Positions 1 through 6,551 of a stretch of DNA of 9,620 bases are shown here, one piece after another. Numbering within the stretch: position 1 is the stretch's first letter; every line of letters starts with the position of its first letter. The stretch is from Flavipsychrobacter sp. (GTDB lineage Bacteria > Bacteroidota > Bacteroidia > Chitinophagales > Chitinophagaceae). Under the pieces are notes generated by a model. It did not search any database, was not told where the DNA came from, and worked only from the letters and a program-made list of their open reading frames with translations. Both the position numbers and the translations under genes were made by a program. Location: the NCBI GenBank assembly GCA_021156265.1, contig JAJNBR010000098.1, forward strand, positions 1 to 9,620, written 5' to 3'.

Positions 1-2
1 AG

Positions 3-116
3 TTGCTTAAATTAACACTCAGCTGTGACCATAGGGTAGTAGATGGGGCCGTTGGTTCCCGTTTCCTCCAGACGCTCAAAGCGCACCTGGAAAACCCGGT
101 TACAATGTTGGTATAA
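3..116 (+). CDS. pdhC: Pyruvate dehydrogenase complex E2 (dihydrolipoamide acetyltransferase), C-terminal end only
   Basis: This is the 3' end of a gene entering from the left; 37 codons and a TAA stop are visible. The peptide contains the motif CDHRVVDGA followed by a helix and the ending ENPVTMLV. DHRxxDG is the active-site signature of the E2 acyltransferase catalytic domain, where the His and Asp act in transfer of the acetyl group from lipoyl-lysine to CoA. The short tail after the motif is as expected for the family's C-terminus. The LENPVTMLV ending fits a pyruvate dehydrogenase E2 better than a 2-oxoglutarate or branched-chain E2, but that substrate choice is inference because the lipoyl and E1/E3-binding domains lie outside the window. 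The stop is four bases before a strong terminator, so this is the last gene of its transcript. Confidence 0.9.
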   Translation: MLKLTLSCDHRVVDGAVGSRFLQTLKAHLENPVTMLV

Positions 117-120
117 AAGA

Positions 121-149
121 AAAGCCCGCTCCTGAGAGCGGGCTTTTTT
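121..149. terminator. Bidirectional intrinsic terminator between convergent genes
   Basis: A perfect 11-bp stem (121-131 with 136-146, arms AAAGCCCGCTC and GAGCGGGCTTT) encloses a CTGA tetraloop and runs into a T tract to 149. Read on the minus strand, the stem is followed by TTTTCTTTTA. It therefore can serve both the E2 gene ending at 116 and the minus-strand membrane gene ending at 170. Confidence 0.93.
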
Positions 150-169
150 GATATATGATGAATCGGATA

Positions 170-574
170 TTAAGCAATATCCGGGTATATCGGCAGGTGT
201 TCAGGCTCGTGGCGGATCTCGCTATACCAGAATATCGGGAACGAGATACCCACGAAAGTTACCATAAATATCATCCAGGCCAGCTTCTCACCCGAGTTCA
301 TCGAGGTCAGCCGGGTAATATGCACCAGGTAGTATATCAGCATGGCGATACCTGTAAAGAACGCCAGCATTGACAGTACCAACAGCGTTGGATAGTGATT
401 CGACATGATAGTAGCCAGGCTTTCGTGGTCCACAAACAGGGTATTAGCCTTGATCAGCGGCTGACAGAGGTATAGAAAATAACCTACGAAGGTCAAAAAC
501 GTTATCAAGGGGATGAAACTCAGCACGCCAAGTATATTCTTCTTCCTGTCACTCATATGCATTGTCCTGTCCAT
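170..574 (-). CDS. Small three-helix inner-membrane protein, function unknown
   Basis: A 134-residue protein with three clear hydrophobic segments at about residues 14-37, 62-86 and 97-119, and a polar C-terminal tail ending in YPDIA. The last helix with its flanks (GEKLAW, then a proline in the helix, then WYSEIRHEPE) loosely recalls the PLDc_N/cardiolipin-synthase N-terminal two-helix module, but nothing catalytic follows; this resemblance is weak. The start is uncertain. ATG codons lie at 574, 562 and 556, and the third gives a protein beginning MSDRKKN, with an AGGACA a few bases upstream. It is transcribed alone: a terminator for the upstream operon sits at 662-694 and a shared terminator at 121-149. 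I saw no convincing -7 box in its leader. It is real by hydropathy and context, with no assignable function. Confidence 0.75.
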   Translation of the reverse strand: MDRTMHMSDRKKNILGVLSFIPLITFLTFVGYFLYLCQPLIKANTLFVDHESLATIMSNHYPTLLVLSMLAFFTGIAMLIYYLVHITRLTSMNSGEKLAWMIFMVTFVGISFPIFWYSEIRHEPEHLPIYPDIA

Positions 575-661
575 AACACAGCAGTTTTGTACACCTTATC
601 TTGTAAAAAGACTGTGCCCGTAAGCTATTTGAAACTCAATGTTTTATGTTAAACAATGCCC

Positions 662-694
662 AAAAAAATAAAGCCACCCCGGGTGGGATGGCTT
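662..694 (-). terminator. Intrinsic terminator of the rpmB-rpmG-DUF4295 operon
   Basis: On the minus strand a GC-rich hairpin (AAGCCA/TGGCTT plus CCC/GGG, with one bulged base at 688 and a five-base loop at 680-684) is followed by TATTTTTTT. It lies 53 bases beyond the DUF4295 stop. The rest of the 575-747 gap is AT-rich and presumably holds the promoter of the downstream membrane gene, although no clear box is visible. Confidence 0.88.
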
Positions 695-747
695 GATGAA
701 TATGTTTATAAGTACTAAGGTTATAGTCTTAGTCTATAGAGGCTGTC

Positions 748-915
748 TTATTTTGCTAAGTAGTCCTTCACTTTCTCTTTGTGAACGATTACTTCTTTAA
801 AGGTATACGCGCCAGATTTAGGGCTGCGTACAGCTTTAATTACTTTAGTATAATTCTTAGCTTCTGCGGCAAGTTTCGGGTCCTTCTTGATCGCGGTTTT
901 AGCTGCTTTTGCCAT
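748..915 (-). CDS. DUF4295 family small basic protein
   Basis: A 55-residue lysine-rich protein starting MAKAAK and containing YTKVIKAVRSPKSGAYTFKE, ending KVKDYLAK. This matches the DUF4295 family, short cationic proteins found in Bacteroidota directly after the L28 and L33 ribosomal protein genes. It starts 23 bases after the rpmG stop and has no promoter of its own, so it is co-transcribed with rpmB and rpmG. Its size, charge and location suggest a ribosome-associated role, possibly a lineage-specific ribosomal protein, but this is inference. The start is the only ATG that fits; the stop TAA is at 748-750. Confidence 0.9.
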   Translation of the reverse strand: MAKAAKTAIKKDPKLAAEAKNYTKVIKAVRSPKSGAYTFKEVIVHKEKVKDYLAK

Positions 916-938
916 GACTCAAATATTTTTAAAATAGA

Positions 939-1121
939 TTATTTAATTTCTTTGTGAACAGTCACCTTCTTCATGATAGGGTTGAATTTCTTCAGCTCTA
1001 TACGCTCAGGAGTGTTTTTCTTGTTCTTAGAGGAGATGTAACGGCTTGTGCCGGGCAGACCGCTGTTTTTATGTTCGGTGCACTCTAAAATTACCTGAAC
1101 GCGGTTTCCTTTTTTAGCCAT
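939..1121 (-). CDS. rpmG: 50S ribosomal protein L33
   Basis: A 60-residue basic protein of normal L33 length. It begins MAKKGNRVQVILECTEHK, contains the conserved TSRYISSKNKKNTPERIELKKFNP block, and ends VTVHKEIK. L33 sits in the large subunit near the E site. The CxxC pairs that bind zinc in the C+ form are missing and only one cysteine remains (residue 14), so this is the zinc-independent C- form. It lies 29 bases downstream of rpmB and 23 bases upstream of the DUF4295 gene, in a three-gene operon. Confidence 0.97.
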   Translation of the reverse strand: MAKKGNRVQVILECTEHKNSGLPGTSRYISSKNKKNTPERIELKKFNPIMKKVTVHKEIK

Positions 1122-1150
1122 CGTATAAGTCTTTTAATGCTTTTATTTAA

Positions 1151-1387
1151 TTAGATTTTCTCGCCTTGAGCGCGAAGCTGTTTAACTACAGAATACAGAC
1201 CATTCTTGTTGATGGTACGAATAGCATCTGCTGCTAATTTGATTGTTACCCAACGGTCTTCTTCAACCAGGAAAAAACGCTTAGTCTGCAGATTGGGCAG
1301 AAAACGACGTTTTGCTTTCTTGTTAGAGAAGGATACTTTATGACCTGTAATGGGTTTCTTGCCTGTGACCTGACAAACGCGTGCCAT
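1151..1387 (-). CDS. rpmB: 50S ribosomal protein L28
   Basis: A 78-residue basic protein of normal L28 length. It opens with MARVCQVTGKKPITGHKVS and continues with the typical NKKAKRRFLPNLQ block and the DAIRTINKNGL helix. L28 is a large-subunit protein needed for late assembly. It carries a single cysteine (residue 5) and lacks the second half of a CxxC pair, so it is a zinc-free type like the neighbouring L33. It is the first gene of the rpmB-rpmG-DUF4295 operon, with a recognisable promoter at 1409-1440 and an A/T-rich leader without a Shine-Dalgarno, as is common in Bacteroidota. Confidence 0.97.
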   Translation of the reverse strand: MARVCQVTGKKPITGHKVSFSNKKAKRRFLPNLQTKRFFLVEEDRWVTIKLAADAIRTINKNGLYSVVKQLRAQGEKI

Positions 1388-1408
1388 GATTTATTTTTTT
1401 AAGGACTG

Positions 1409-1440
1409 CAAAGGTCTTGTTTTTTTATCTAACGACAAAA
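1409..1440 (-). promoter_or_regulatory. Bacteroidota-type promoter of the rpmB operon
   Basis: On the minus strand, TTTTG (1440-1436) is separated by exactly 19 bases from GACCTTTG (1416-1409), followed by CAG. The known Bacteroidota primary-sigma consensus is TTTG (-33), about 19 bases, then TAnnTTTG (-7); the first T of the -7 box is G here. The ATG of rpmB follows 21 bases after the -7 box. Confidence 0.7.
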
Positions 1441-1460
1441 TATTTTACAAACTTTTTGTT

Positions 1461-2195
1461 TTAAGCCATTTGTGGAAGCAAAAGCTTATCCAGATCAGCA
1501 ACTCCAGGTGTGTTTTCGCAGATAAATCCTTCGGCATACCGGGTTCCGATGCGTTTCCCGAGTAAAGAGGCACGGTAACGGATGTTCTCCAGGAAATCCT
1601 GGCTGGCTATATAGGTGATGGGCTCATTGGAGTTAGGATCGTGAAACTGGCTCTTATAGGCTTTTATGGCTTCCATTTTCGTCTCAAAACTGTCCGAAAT
1701 GTCGACAATAATAGTGGGCTCAAGGAAACGATCCTGGATCATGTGAAAAATCCTTTTTGGACGCCAGGGTTCCTGGGCGCTTCCATCCAAAGTGGTTTCT
1801 ATCTTTCTCAACCCTGCAAAAAAGCAGGCATCAGCGATTAATCTTCCGCCTTTACCATGATCCGGGTGCCGGTCTTCAAGAGCATTAGCTATAACGATAT
1901 CCGGCTGGTACTTCCTGATATATTTAATGAGTTTTAATTGGTGCTCCTTGTCATTTTGAAAGAAGCCGTCGGCCATACCGGCATTTTCGCGTACAGCCAT
2001 TCCCATTACCTCGCCTGCTGCAGCAGCTTCCTGTAAGCGCAATGGCCCCGAGCCGCGGGTGCCTAACTCGCCTTGGGTAAGGTCAAGAATGCCTACTTTC
2101 TGGCCTAGTTTTGCGTGCTTGATAAGTGTACCGGCGGCGCTTAATTCAATATCATCAGGATGCGCAGCTATTGCGAGAATGTGCAGTTTTTGCAT
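1461..2195 (-). CDS. bshB1: LmbE-family deacetylase, bacillithiol biosynthesis BshB1
   Basis: A 244-residue protein of the LmbE/PIG-L zinc-dependent deacetylase family. BshB1 removes the acetyl group from N-acetylglucosaminyl-malate, the second step of bacillithiol synthesis in the cytoplasm. The N-terminal AHPDDIE motif (residues 11-17) and the later RHPDH (109-113) supply the expected metal ligands His12, Asp15 and His113 and the catalytic Asp14. LDLTQGELGTRG (37-48) and the C-terminal GTRYAEGF are typical of the BshB1 branch. The ATG at 2195 is preferred: an in-frame TTG lies four codons upstream, but it falls inside a likely -7 box and the family normally starts shortly before the HPDD strand. 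It lies 21 bases after DUF4294. Substrate assignment rests on family resemblance; a different amino-sugar substrate is possible. Confidence 0.9.
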   Translation of the reverse strand: MQKLHILAIAAHPDDIELSAAGTLIKHAKLGQKVGILDLTQGELGTRGSGPLRLQEAAAAGEVMGMAVRENAGMADGFFQNDKEHQLKLIKYIRKYQPDIVIANALEDRHPDHGKGGRLIADACFFAGLRKIETTLDGSAQEPWRPKRIFHMIQDRFLEPTIIVDISDSFETKMEAIKAYKSQFHDPNSNEPITYIASQDFLENIRYRASLLGKRIGTRYAEGFICENTPGVADLDKLLLPQMA

Positions 2196-2204
2196 AGAAG
2201 TTGG

Positions 2205-2212
2205 CAAAGATA
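2205..2212 (-). promoter_or_regulatory. -7 promoter box directly upstream of bshB1
   Basis: TATCTTTG on the minus strand is a perfect match to the Bacteroidota -7 consensus TAnnTTTG and ends nine bases before the bshB1 ATG. No TTG was found at the proper -33 distance, so the promoter is incomplete by consensus. Initiation here would give a nearly leaderless mRNA. Confidence 0.45.
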
Positions 2213-2216
2213 CATA

Positions 2217-2873
2217 TTAATATCTTCTGGACTGCATCTGCATAGCCTGCTGGCGTTGGTAACGCCAGTTATGGTAATGGTTCGCTTCAAGTTCCGCAAC
2301 CACATATTCGATCTCCCTGTCTCTGTCTACGGGATCGTACTCTCGCTTCAGGTTATTGCTAAACAGCAAAGCGACAGACTGCCAGACTACAGCCGAAAAA
2401 CCACCTTTTAACTCACGGATAATGCCGAAACAATTCTTACCCGTCTGCCGATTGATTAATTTAACAAGAATCTGACCTTGTGTGATCGTCATGTTCTCGA
2501 GTTCGCCCTTAAAACGGCGGTTCAGCTCTTTTTCAAGCGATTTAAGGTATTCCTTTCGTTTGGCCTTATCATCCTCGTATTTGGCCAATGTCACATCAAC
2601 GTCTTTTAACACATCGGCAGCGATAATAGCGTACGGGTAAACTTTTGCGACGTTGTACTTTAGCCTATCCATGCGGATACGCTGTTTAGCAAGCTTTTTG
2701 GGAAGCTTGTCCTTTACCGTAACATCGGGTAAAAAAGCCATAGCAAATGTGTCTGCTCCGACTACAATGCCGCCTAACATAATGCTGTCGTTTGGAGATG
2801 GCTGGGCAAATGAACGCCCTGCAAGGAGCATCGCCAACACCAAAAACAGACTGTAAAAATACTTGCAGGTCAT
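2217..2873 (-). CDS. DUF4294 family secreted protein
   Basis: A 218-residue protein with an N-terminal signal peptide (hydrophobic core about residues 6-18, likely cleavage after SFA near residue 23). The body matches the Bacteroidota family DUF4294. It has the YNVAKVYPYAIIAADVLKDVD block (73-93), a lysine-rich helix (103-122), the TITQGQILVKLINRQTGKNCF segment (129-149), and the GGFSAVVWQSVALLF segment (157-171) followed by an NLKREYDP turn. The last 20 residues are rich in Gln, Met and Arg. The family has no known function; export to the periplasm or outer membrane is inferred. It is the first gene of the leftward block, followed after 21 bases by bshB1. A likely -7 box lies 41 bases upstream of the ATG. 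Confidence 0.88.
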   Translation of the reverse strand: MTCKYFYSLFLVLAMLLAGRSFAQPSPNDSIMLGGIVVGADTFAMAFLPDVTVKDKLPKKLAKQRIRMDRLKYNVAKVYPYAIIAADVLKDVDVTLAKYEDDKAKRKEYLKSLEKELNRRFKGELENMTITQGQILVKLINRQTGKNCFGIIRELKGGFSAVVWQSVALLFSNNLKREYDPVDRDREIEYVVAELEANHYHNWRYQRQQAMQMQSRRY

Positions 2874-2914
2874 ACTATGTAAATTTCCTTCTTTTTCCTG
2901 ATAATACGGGCATT

Positions 2915-2922
2915 CAAACCTA
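2915..2922 (-). promoter_or_regulatory. -7 promoter box of the DUF4294 gene
   Basis: TAGGTTTG on the minus strand matches TAnnTTTG perfectly, 41 bases upstream of the DUF4294 ATG. A clear TTG at -33 is missing. The rest of the divergent spacer 2874-3020 is AT-rich; I could not identify a convincing plus-strand promoter in it, although the 3021 gene must be expressed from it. Confidence 0.45.
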
Positions 2923-3020
2923 TAAATATTTGAGAAAAAATGGTAAAATGATGGGTTAATGTGTAAGAAAAAGGCAAAGTCACGTCGATTGTAATAAATT
3001 TACGCGCTAAACGAACAATT

Positions 3021-3269
3021 ATGAATAAAATGGCCGTCTTTCTTGTTGCAGCCCTGGTAACGCTTGCCTGTTGTAAAGCCAAGAAAAAAGCTATTACTCA
3101 AAGCAGAATCGACGCAAAAGTCGATTCATTGGTGGCCATTAAAATGGAAGAGATCAACATGCAGGCAATGGAAGACCTTGACAGGCGAATGTCAATTGAG
3201 GTGAAAGCAAAAGCAGATTCTATAGTTCAGGCAGCGCTGGCTGATTCAACCGCGAAACAAAATAATTAA
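3021..3269 (+). CDS. Small putative lipoprotein with a charged helical body
   Basis: An 82-residue protein of unknown function. It begins with a short basic N-terminus and a hydrophobic stretch (residues 4-16), then Cys17-Cys18 followed by lysines (KAKKK). The sequence TLAC resembles a lipobox, but the residue at -3 is Thr rather than Leu/Val/Ile, so lipidation is plausible rather than certain. The remainder is almost free of aromatic residues and alternates hydrophobic with Lys/Asp/Glu positions (RIDAKVDSLVAIKMEEI, then KAKADSIVQAAL), as expected of a long amphipathic helix or coiled coil. It lies 24 bases upstream of the 483-residue secreted protein and probably heads that operon. Confidence 0.75.
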   Translation: MNKMAVFLVAALVTLACCKAKKKAITQSRIDAKVDSLVAIKMEEINMQAMEDLDRRMSIEVKAKADSIVQAALADSTAKQNN

Positions 3270-3293
3270 GTTCTATAGTAAACGTCTTAGAGA

Positions 3294-4745
3294 ATGAAAG
3301 CGAAGGTATTGTTGATAATGATGGTGGTTTGTGGTTTGTGTCATGCGGCACGCTCGCAGGAAGTTTTATATACACCGTATGAAAAATTTGATCTCCGCAC
3401 GGGCGACTTTTCCGTAGTCGGCAAGGCCGGCAGCCGGCTTTACACTTATCGCGGCTCAGCTGAAGGGTTTTACCTGGACGCCTATGACGAACAAATGAAT
3501 CGCCTTGCAACGGTGATACTTGACTTCTTCCCGAAAAAGATATACGAAACGCGATTCATTCCTTATACTGATAAGATCATCGTGTTGTATCAGGCTGTAG
3601 AGCATAACATGGTGGTACAATATGCAGCTCTGCTGGATCACGCTGGCATGTTAAAAAACGGGCCTGTCGCGCTCGACTCTGCTAAGACAGGATTCTTTGG
3701 CCCCAACAAAGACTACTTCTCTTCATCCGTGTCAGATGATAAGCAGCATATTGTAGTGTATTCATCGATCGTTAAAGGGAGCTCGTTGGCATTTAATGGC
3801 AGGTGGCTGTCATCCGACCTTACCGTTGAGAGAACTGTATCCACCACTTTCAATTCCGACAACGATCTTGCCGCCGGTGAAGGTATTACAGCTAACGATG
3901 GCTCTTTCCACTTGCCCACTTATACTCCGGTTGGCAGCAGAAACTTTGCCGACCAGCTTTGGCTTTTATCAGTCACTGGCGAAGCTACCGAGTTCCATGT
4001 CACCGAAATGCCACTGAACGGCAAATTTGCTGCGGGTACATACATGAAAATGGATAATAACAAGGGCAGAATATACGTGGGCGGGTTTTATTCGATGAAA
4101 AAGAATGGCAACTATGAGGGCGTACTTTATTCCTATTATGATCTCGCGAGCAGATCTTTTCAAAACAGGAAGAACATTGGCTTCGATGAACGTCTGCGCA
4201 ATGCAACGGGGGAAAGGAATACAAAAAAAGCTTTCAACGACTTTTTTGTAAGAAATATCATCGTGAAAAATGATGGTGGCTTTGTGTTTATAGCCGAAGA
4301 TTATTTTGTTACAACAAGAAGTGGCGGCGGGCCGGGTTATGGTTATTACAGCTGGTATTATCCAACGCTTTCAGCATCTATTCGTGAATATCACTACCAG
4401 GATATATTGGCTATGTCCTATAACGCTGAGGGCGTACGTGACTGGCACACATTCATACGTAAAGATCAATACTCACAGGAAGATGGCGGAATATTCTCTT
4501 CCTTCAACCTCATTAATACCGGGGGCACGCTAGGTTTCCTATTCAATGATTTCAATTCAAGCCGCTCGCGGATACAATTGGCAAGCGTAGATCCGGTTGG
4601 TAAGGTGACGATGAGATCATTGGCGGCTGGCAAAGCGGATGATCCGGATTGGCTGCCCCGATCAGGCAAACAGATAGCAGCAAGGGAAACAGTGGTGCCG
4701 TGCCTTCGCAAAAAACAGATTTGCTTTGCTAAAGTTGTATTTTAG
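3294..4745 (+). CDS. Secreted protein of unknown function, possibly beta-propeller
   Basis: A 483-residue protein I do not recognise as a named family. Residues 1-22 form a signal peptide (MKAKVLLIMMVVCGL core, AARSQ before the probable cleavage). The mature part is rich in short beta-strand-like segments separated by Gly/Asp/Asn turns, for example RLYTYRGSAEGFYLDAYDE (48-66), KIIVLYQAVEHNMVVQYAALLD (94-115), GRIYVGGFYSMKKNGNYEG (258-276), DGGFVFIAEDYF (327-338) and DILAMSYNAEGVRDWHTFI (370-388). Strand-turn patterns of this kind are compatible with a beta-propeller, but no diagnostic repeat motif is visible. A Gly/Tyr-rich patch (SGGGPGYGYYSWYYP, 343-357) interrupts this. No catalytic signature or C-terminal sorting domain was seen. 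The operon position, between a small lipoprotein and a DUF6427 membrane protein, suggests an envelope role. Confidence 0.85.
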   Translation: MKAKVLLIMMVVCGLCHAARSQEVLYTPYEKFDLRTGDFSVVGKAGSRLYTYRGSAEGFYLDAYDEQMNRLATVILDFFPKKIYETRFIPYTDKIIVLYQAVEHNMVVQYAALLDHAGMLKNGPVALDSAKTGFFGPNKDYFSSSVSDDKQHIVVYSSIVKGSSLAFNGRWLSSDLTVERTVSTTFNSDNDLAAGEGITANDGSFHLPTYTPVGSRNFADQLWLLSVTGEATEFHVTEMPLNGKFAAGTYMKMDNNKGRIYVGGFYSMKKNGNYEGVLYSYYDLASRSFQNRKNIGFDERLRNATGERNTKKAFNDFFVRNIIVKNDGGFVFIAEDYFVTTRSGGGPGYGYYSWYYPTLSASIREYHYQDILAMSYNAEGVRDWHTFIRKDQYSQEDGGIFSSFNLINTGGTLGFLFNDFNSSRSRIQLASVDPVGKVTMRSLAAGKADDPDWLPRSGKQIAARETVVPCLRKKQICFAKVVF

Positions 4746-4765
4746 CCCCCAAATTAAAGCTGCCT

Positions 4766-5752
4766 GTGCTTCATCTCATCCGGAATAACAGTCCGTATAC
4801 GGTCCTCATTCTGTTTATTTTCACGCTTCTTGTTAAACTGCAGGCGCTGGCAAATCCTCAGTTGCCTGTGGTAACCGCTGATCATGTGTTTTACGAAGGA
4901 GTTCTGAATGTGTTCGATGTAGTGACGGGCAGGAGTGCGTTCGGTTATACAATGGTAGCCGTGATCATGCTATTTGGTCAGGCGCTCTTTCTCAATGCCG
5001 TAACGATACGGTACAGGCTATTCGGTCGCCCTACATATGTGGTAGCCTATTGTTATATACTACTCACATCCATTCACCCTTCATTTAGTTATTTTAGCGA
5101 GGGGCTGGTGCTGAACTGGTTCCTGATAGGAGCATTCCTGGCCTTATTCTCATTTCATCAAACGAACCAGCCTCGCAAGCAGATATATAATGCAGGTTTT
5201 CTGCTGTCGTGTGCTGCAATAGTTCATTTCCCTGCTGCAGTGTTTCTGTTGCTTCTTTTTGTCGCACTTATTTTGTTGCGGAGCTTTAACGCCGGGGAAT
5301 GGATAGTGAGTCTTATGGGATACCTGACACCTTTGTATTTTTTTGCAGGTATTCTTTTTATCATAGATCGATTTCCAGCAATGAAGTTGTGGCCGCATAT
5401 AGGATTTGCAATTCCGGCCAGGGTGAGTGACTTGCCTTATCTCGTTATAGCTGTTACAGGTTTGGTCATATTGTTCTCTATGGGGGCATTTGTGATGCAG
5501 GCACAAATGCAGCGCTCCGCTGTATTCCTCCGACGCAGTTGGGTAATGATATTTATTGCTTGCGTCTTGTCAGTGATTGTAGCAATGAGTACTGAATCTA
5601 CGCGGCAATATAGCTGGCTTATCGTTATGCCGGCATTGAGTTTGATAATAGCCCAACCATTAAATCTTGAAAAAAGCAAACGGTTTAGTAATTTTACATT
5701 TTACTTTTCCCTGCTATTTATAATCATATGCCAGGTGGCGTATAACTATTAA
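4766..5752 (+). CDS. DUF6427 family polytopic inner-membrane protein
   Basis: A 328-residue very hydrophobic protein with about nine to eleven membrane segments (for example residues 11-28, 60-80, 90-104, 114-130, 142-172, 180-200, 224-245, 258-276, 283-297 and 308-326). The opening MLHLIRNNSPYTVLILFIF with KLQAL resembles the Bacteroidota family DUF6427, whose role is unknown. The start is GTG at 4766: there is no ATG between the preceding stop and this point, and the family typically begins with M-L-x-L-x-R-x-NSP. It starts 20 bases after the previous gene and ends 16 bases before purQ, so it is very likely co-transcribed with both. The architecture recalls multi-pass GT-C glycosyltransferases or EpsG/Wzy-like proteins, but no signature residues support that. 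Confidence 0.85.
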   Translation: MLHLIRNNSPYTVLILFIFTLLVKLQALANPQLPVVTADHVFYEGVLNVFDVVTGRSAFGYTMVAVIMLFGQALFLNAVTIRYRLFGRPTYVVAYCYILLTSIHPSFSYFSEGLVLNWFLIGAFLALFSFHQTNQPRKQIYNAGFLLSCAAIVHFPAAVFLLLLFVALILLRSFNAGEWIVSLMGYLTPLYFFAGILFIIDRFPAMKLWPHIGFAIPARVSDLPYLVIAVTGLVILFSMGAFVMQAQMQRSAVFLRRSWVMIFIACVLSVIVAMSTESTRQYSWLIVMPALSLIIAQPLNLEKSKRFSNFTFYFSLLFIIICQVAYNY

Positions 5753-5768
5753 CAGAATACTTTTTATA

Positions 5769-6461
5769 ATGAAATTTGGAGTTATTGTATTTCCCGGTTC
5801 AAATTGCGATAGGGATATGATGCATGCGTTGCAAGATGATCTTGGACACGAAGTCATAATGCTTTGGCACAAAGACAGCGACCTCAGCATGTTTACAAAG
5901 GACGATTGCATCGTACTGCCCGGTGGATTTTCTTACGGCGATTACCTGCGTTGTGGCGCGCTGGCACGTTTCAGCCCGATGATGGAGCAGGTGATAAAAT
6001 TCGCTAACGATGGCGGTAAGGTGCTGGGTGTATGTAACGGTTTCCAAATTCTGTGCGAAGCGGGTCTGTTACCAGGCGTATTGTTGCAGAACGATCACCA
6101 GAAGTTTGTTTGCAAAAACGTTTTCATCAAAGCTGAGAACGACCAGAATATCGTTGGTAAAAGTGTCGGAAAAAACATTCTGCAAATACCGGTAGCTCAT
6201 GGCGAAGGCCGATATTATGCAGATGCGGCTACCCTTGAAAAGCTGAATAAGAATAACCAGGTGGTTTTCCGTTATTGCGACGAGCAGGGTGAGGTACATA
6301 TCGGATCAAACCCGAATGGAGCTACCAATAACATAGCGGGCATCTGCAACGAAGGGCGTAATGTGTTTGGAATGATGCCACACCCTGAACGTGCATGCAG
6401 CAGTGACCTGAACAACATCGACGGTCGTGCTATCCTGCAGGCGTTCGCGCATATGAACTAA
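5769..6461 (+). CDS. purQ: Phosphoribosylformylglycinamidine synthase, glutaminase subunit PurQ
   Basis: A 230-residue class I glutamine amidotransferase of normal PurQ length. PurQ hydrolyses glutamine and delivers ammonia to PurL, with PurS as bridge, in the fourth step of purine synthesis (FGAR to FGAM). The opening FGVIVFPGSNCDRD is the PurQ signature. LPGGFSYGDYLRCGALAR (50-67) forms the oxyanion region. The nucleophile Cys89 lies in GVCNGFQ, and the catalytic His205/Glu207 lie in MMPHPER. A free-standing PurQ implies a short PurL and a PurS elsewhere in the genome rather than the large fused PurL. It follows the DUF6427 gene by 16 bases. Confidence 0.97.
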   Translation: MKFGVIVFPGSNCDRDMMHALQDDLGHEVIMLWHKDSDLSMFTKDDCIVLPGGFSYGDYLRCGALARFSPMMEQVIKFANDGGKVLGVCNGFQILCEAGLLPGVLLQNDHQKFVCKNVFIKAENDQNIVGKSVGKNILQIPVAHGEGRYYADAATLEKLNKNNQVVFRYCDEQGEVHIGSNPNGATNNIAGICNEGRNVFGMMPHPERACSSDLNNIDGRAILQAFAHMN

Positions 6462-6551
6462 GCGGTTATTTAGCTAAAATTATCTTAAAGTCACAAACGG
6501 GACCAACGAAAAGCAATATCTTGGTTTCTTTACATAAGAATCTTTACCGCA

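Noticed and set aside
12..116. A minus-strand reading frame at the left edge that looks protein-like and ends in TAA at 12-14
   Set aside because: It is exactly antisense to the E2 C-terminus, whose DHRVVDGA motif is unmistakable. The antisense frame has no ATG and would cross the terminator hairpin.
1447..1459. Small inverted repeat ACAAA/TTTGT just after the bshB1 stop, considered as a terminator
   Set aside because: Only five A/T-rich pairs with a three-base loop and no real T run on the minus strand; too weak to call.
2973..2980. TGACTTTG on the minus strand as a second DUF4294 promoter
   Set aside because: It has one mismatch, no -33 element and lies about 100 bases from the start, while a perfect box lies closer at 2915-2922.
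6469..6478. Perfect palindrome TTTAGCTAAA after purQ
   Set aside because: It is short and AT-rich with no loop or T tract, as expected by chance in an AT-rich spacer.
6462..6551. Possible promoter for dsbD (TATCTTGG near 6514)
   Set aside because: It deviates from TAnnTTTG and has no TTG at the right distance, so not called.
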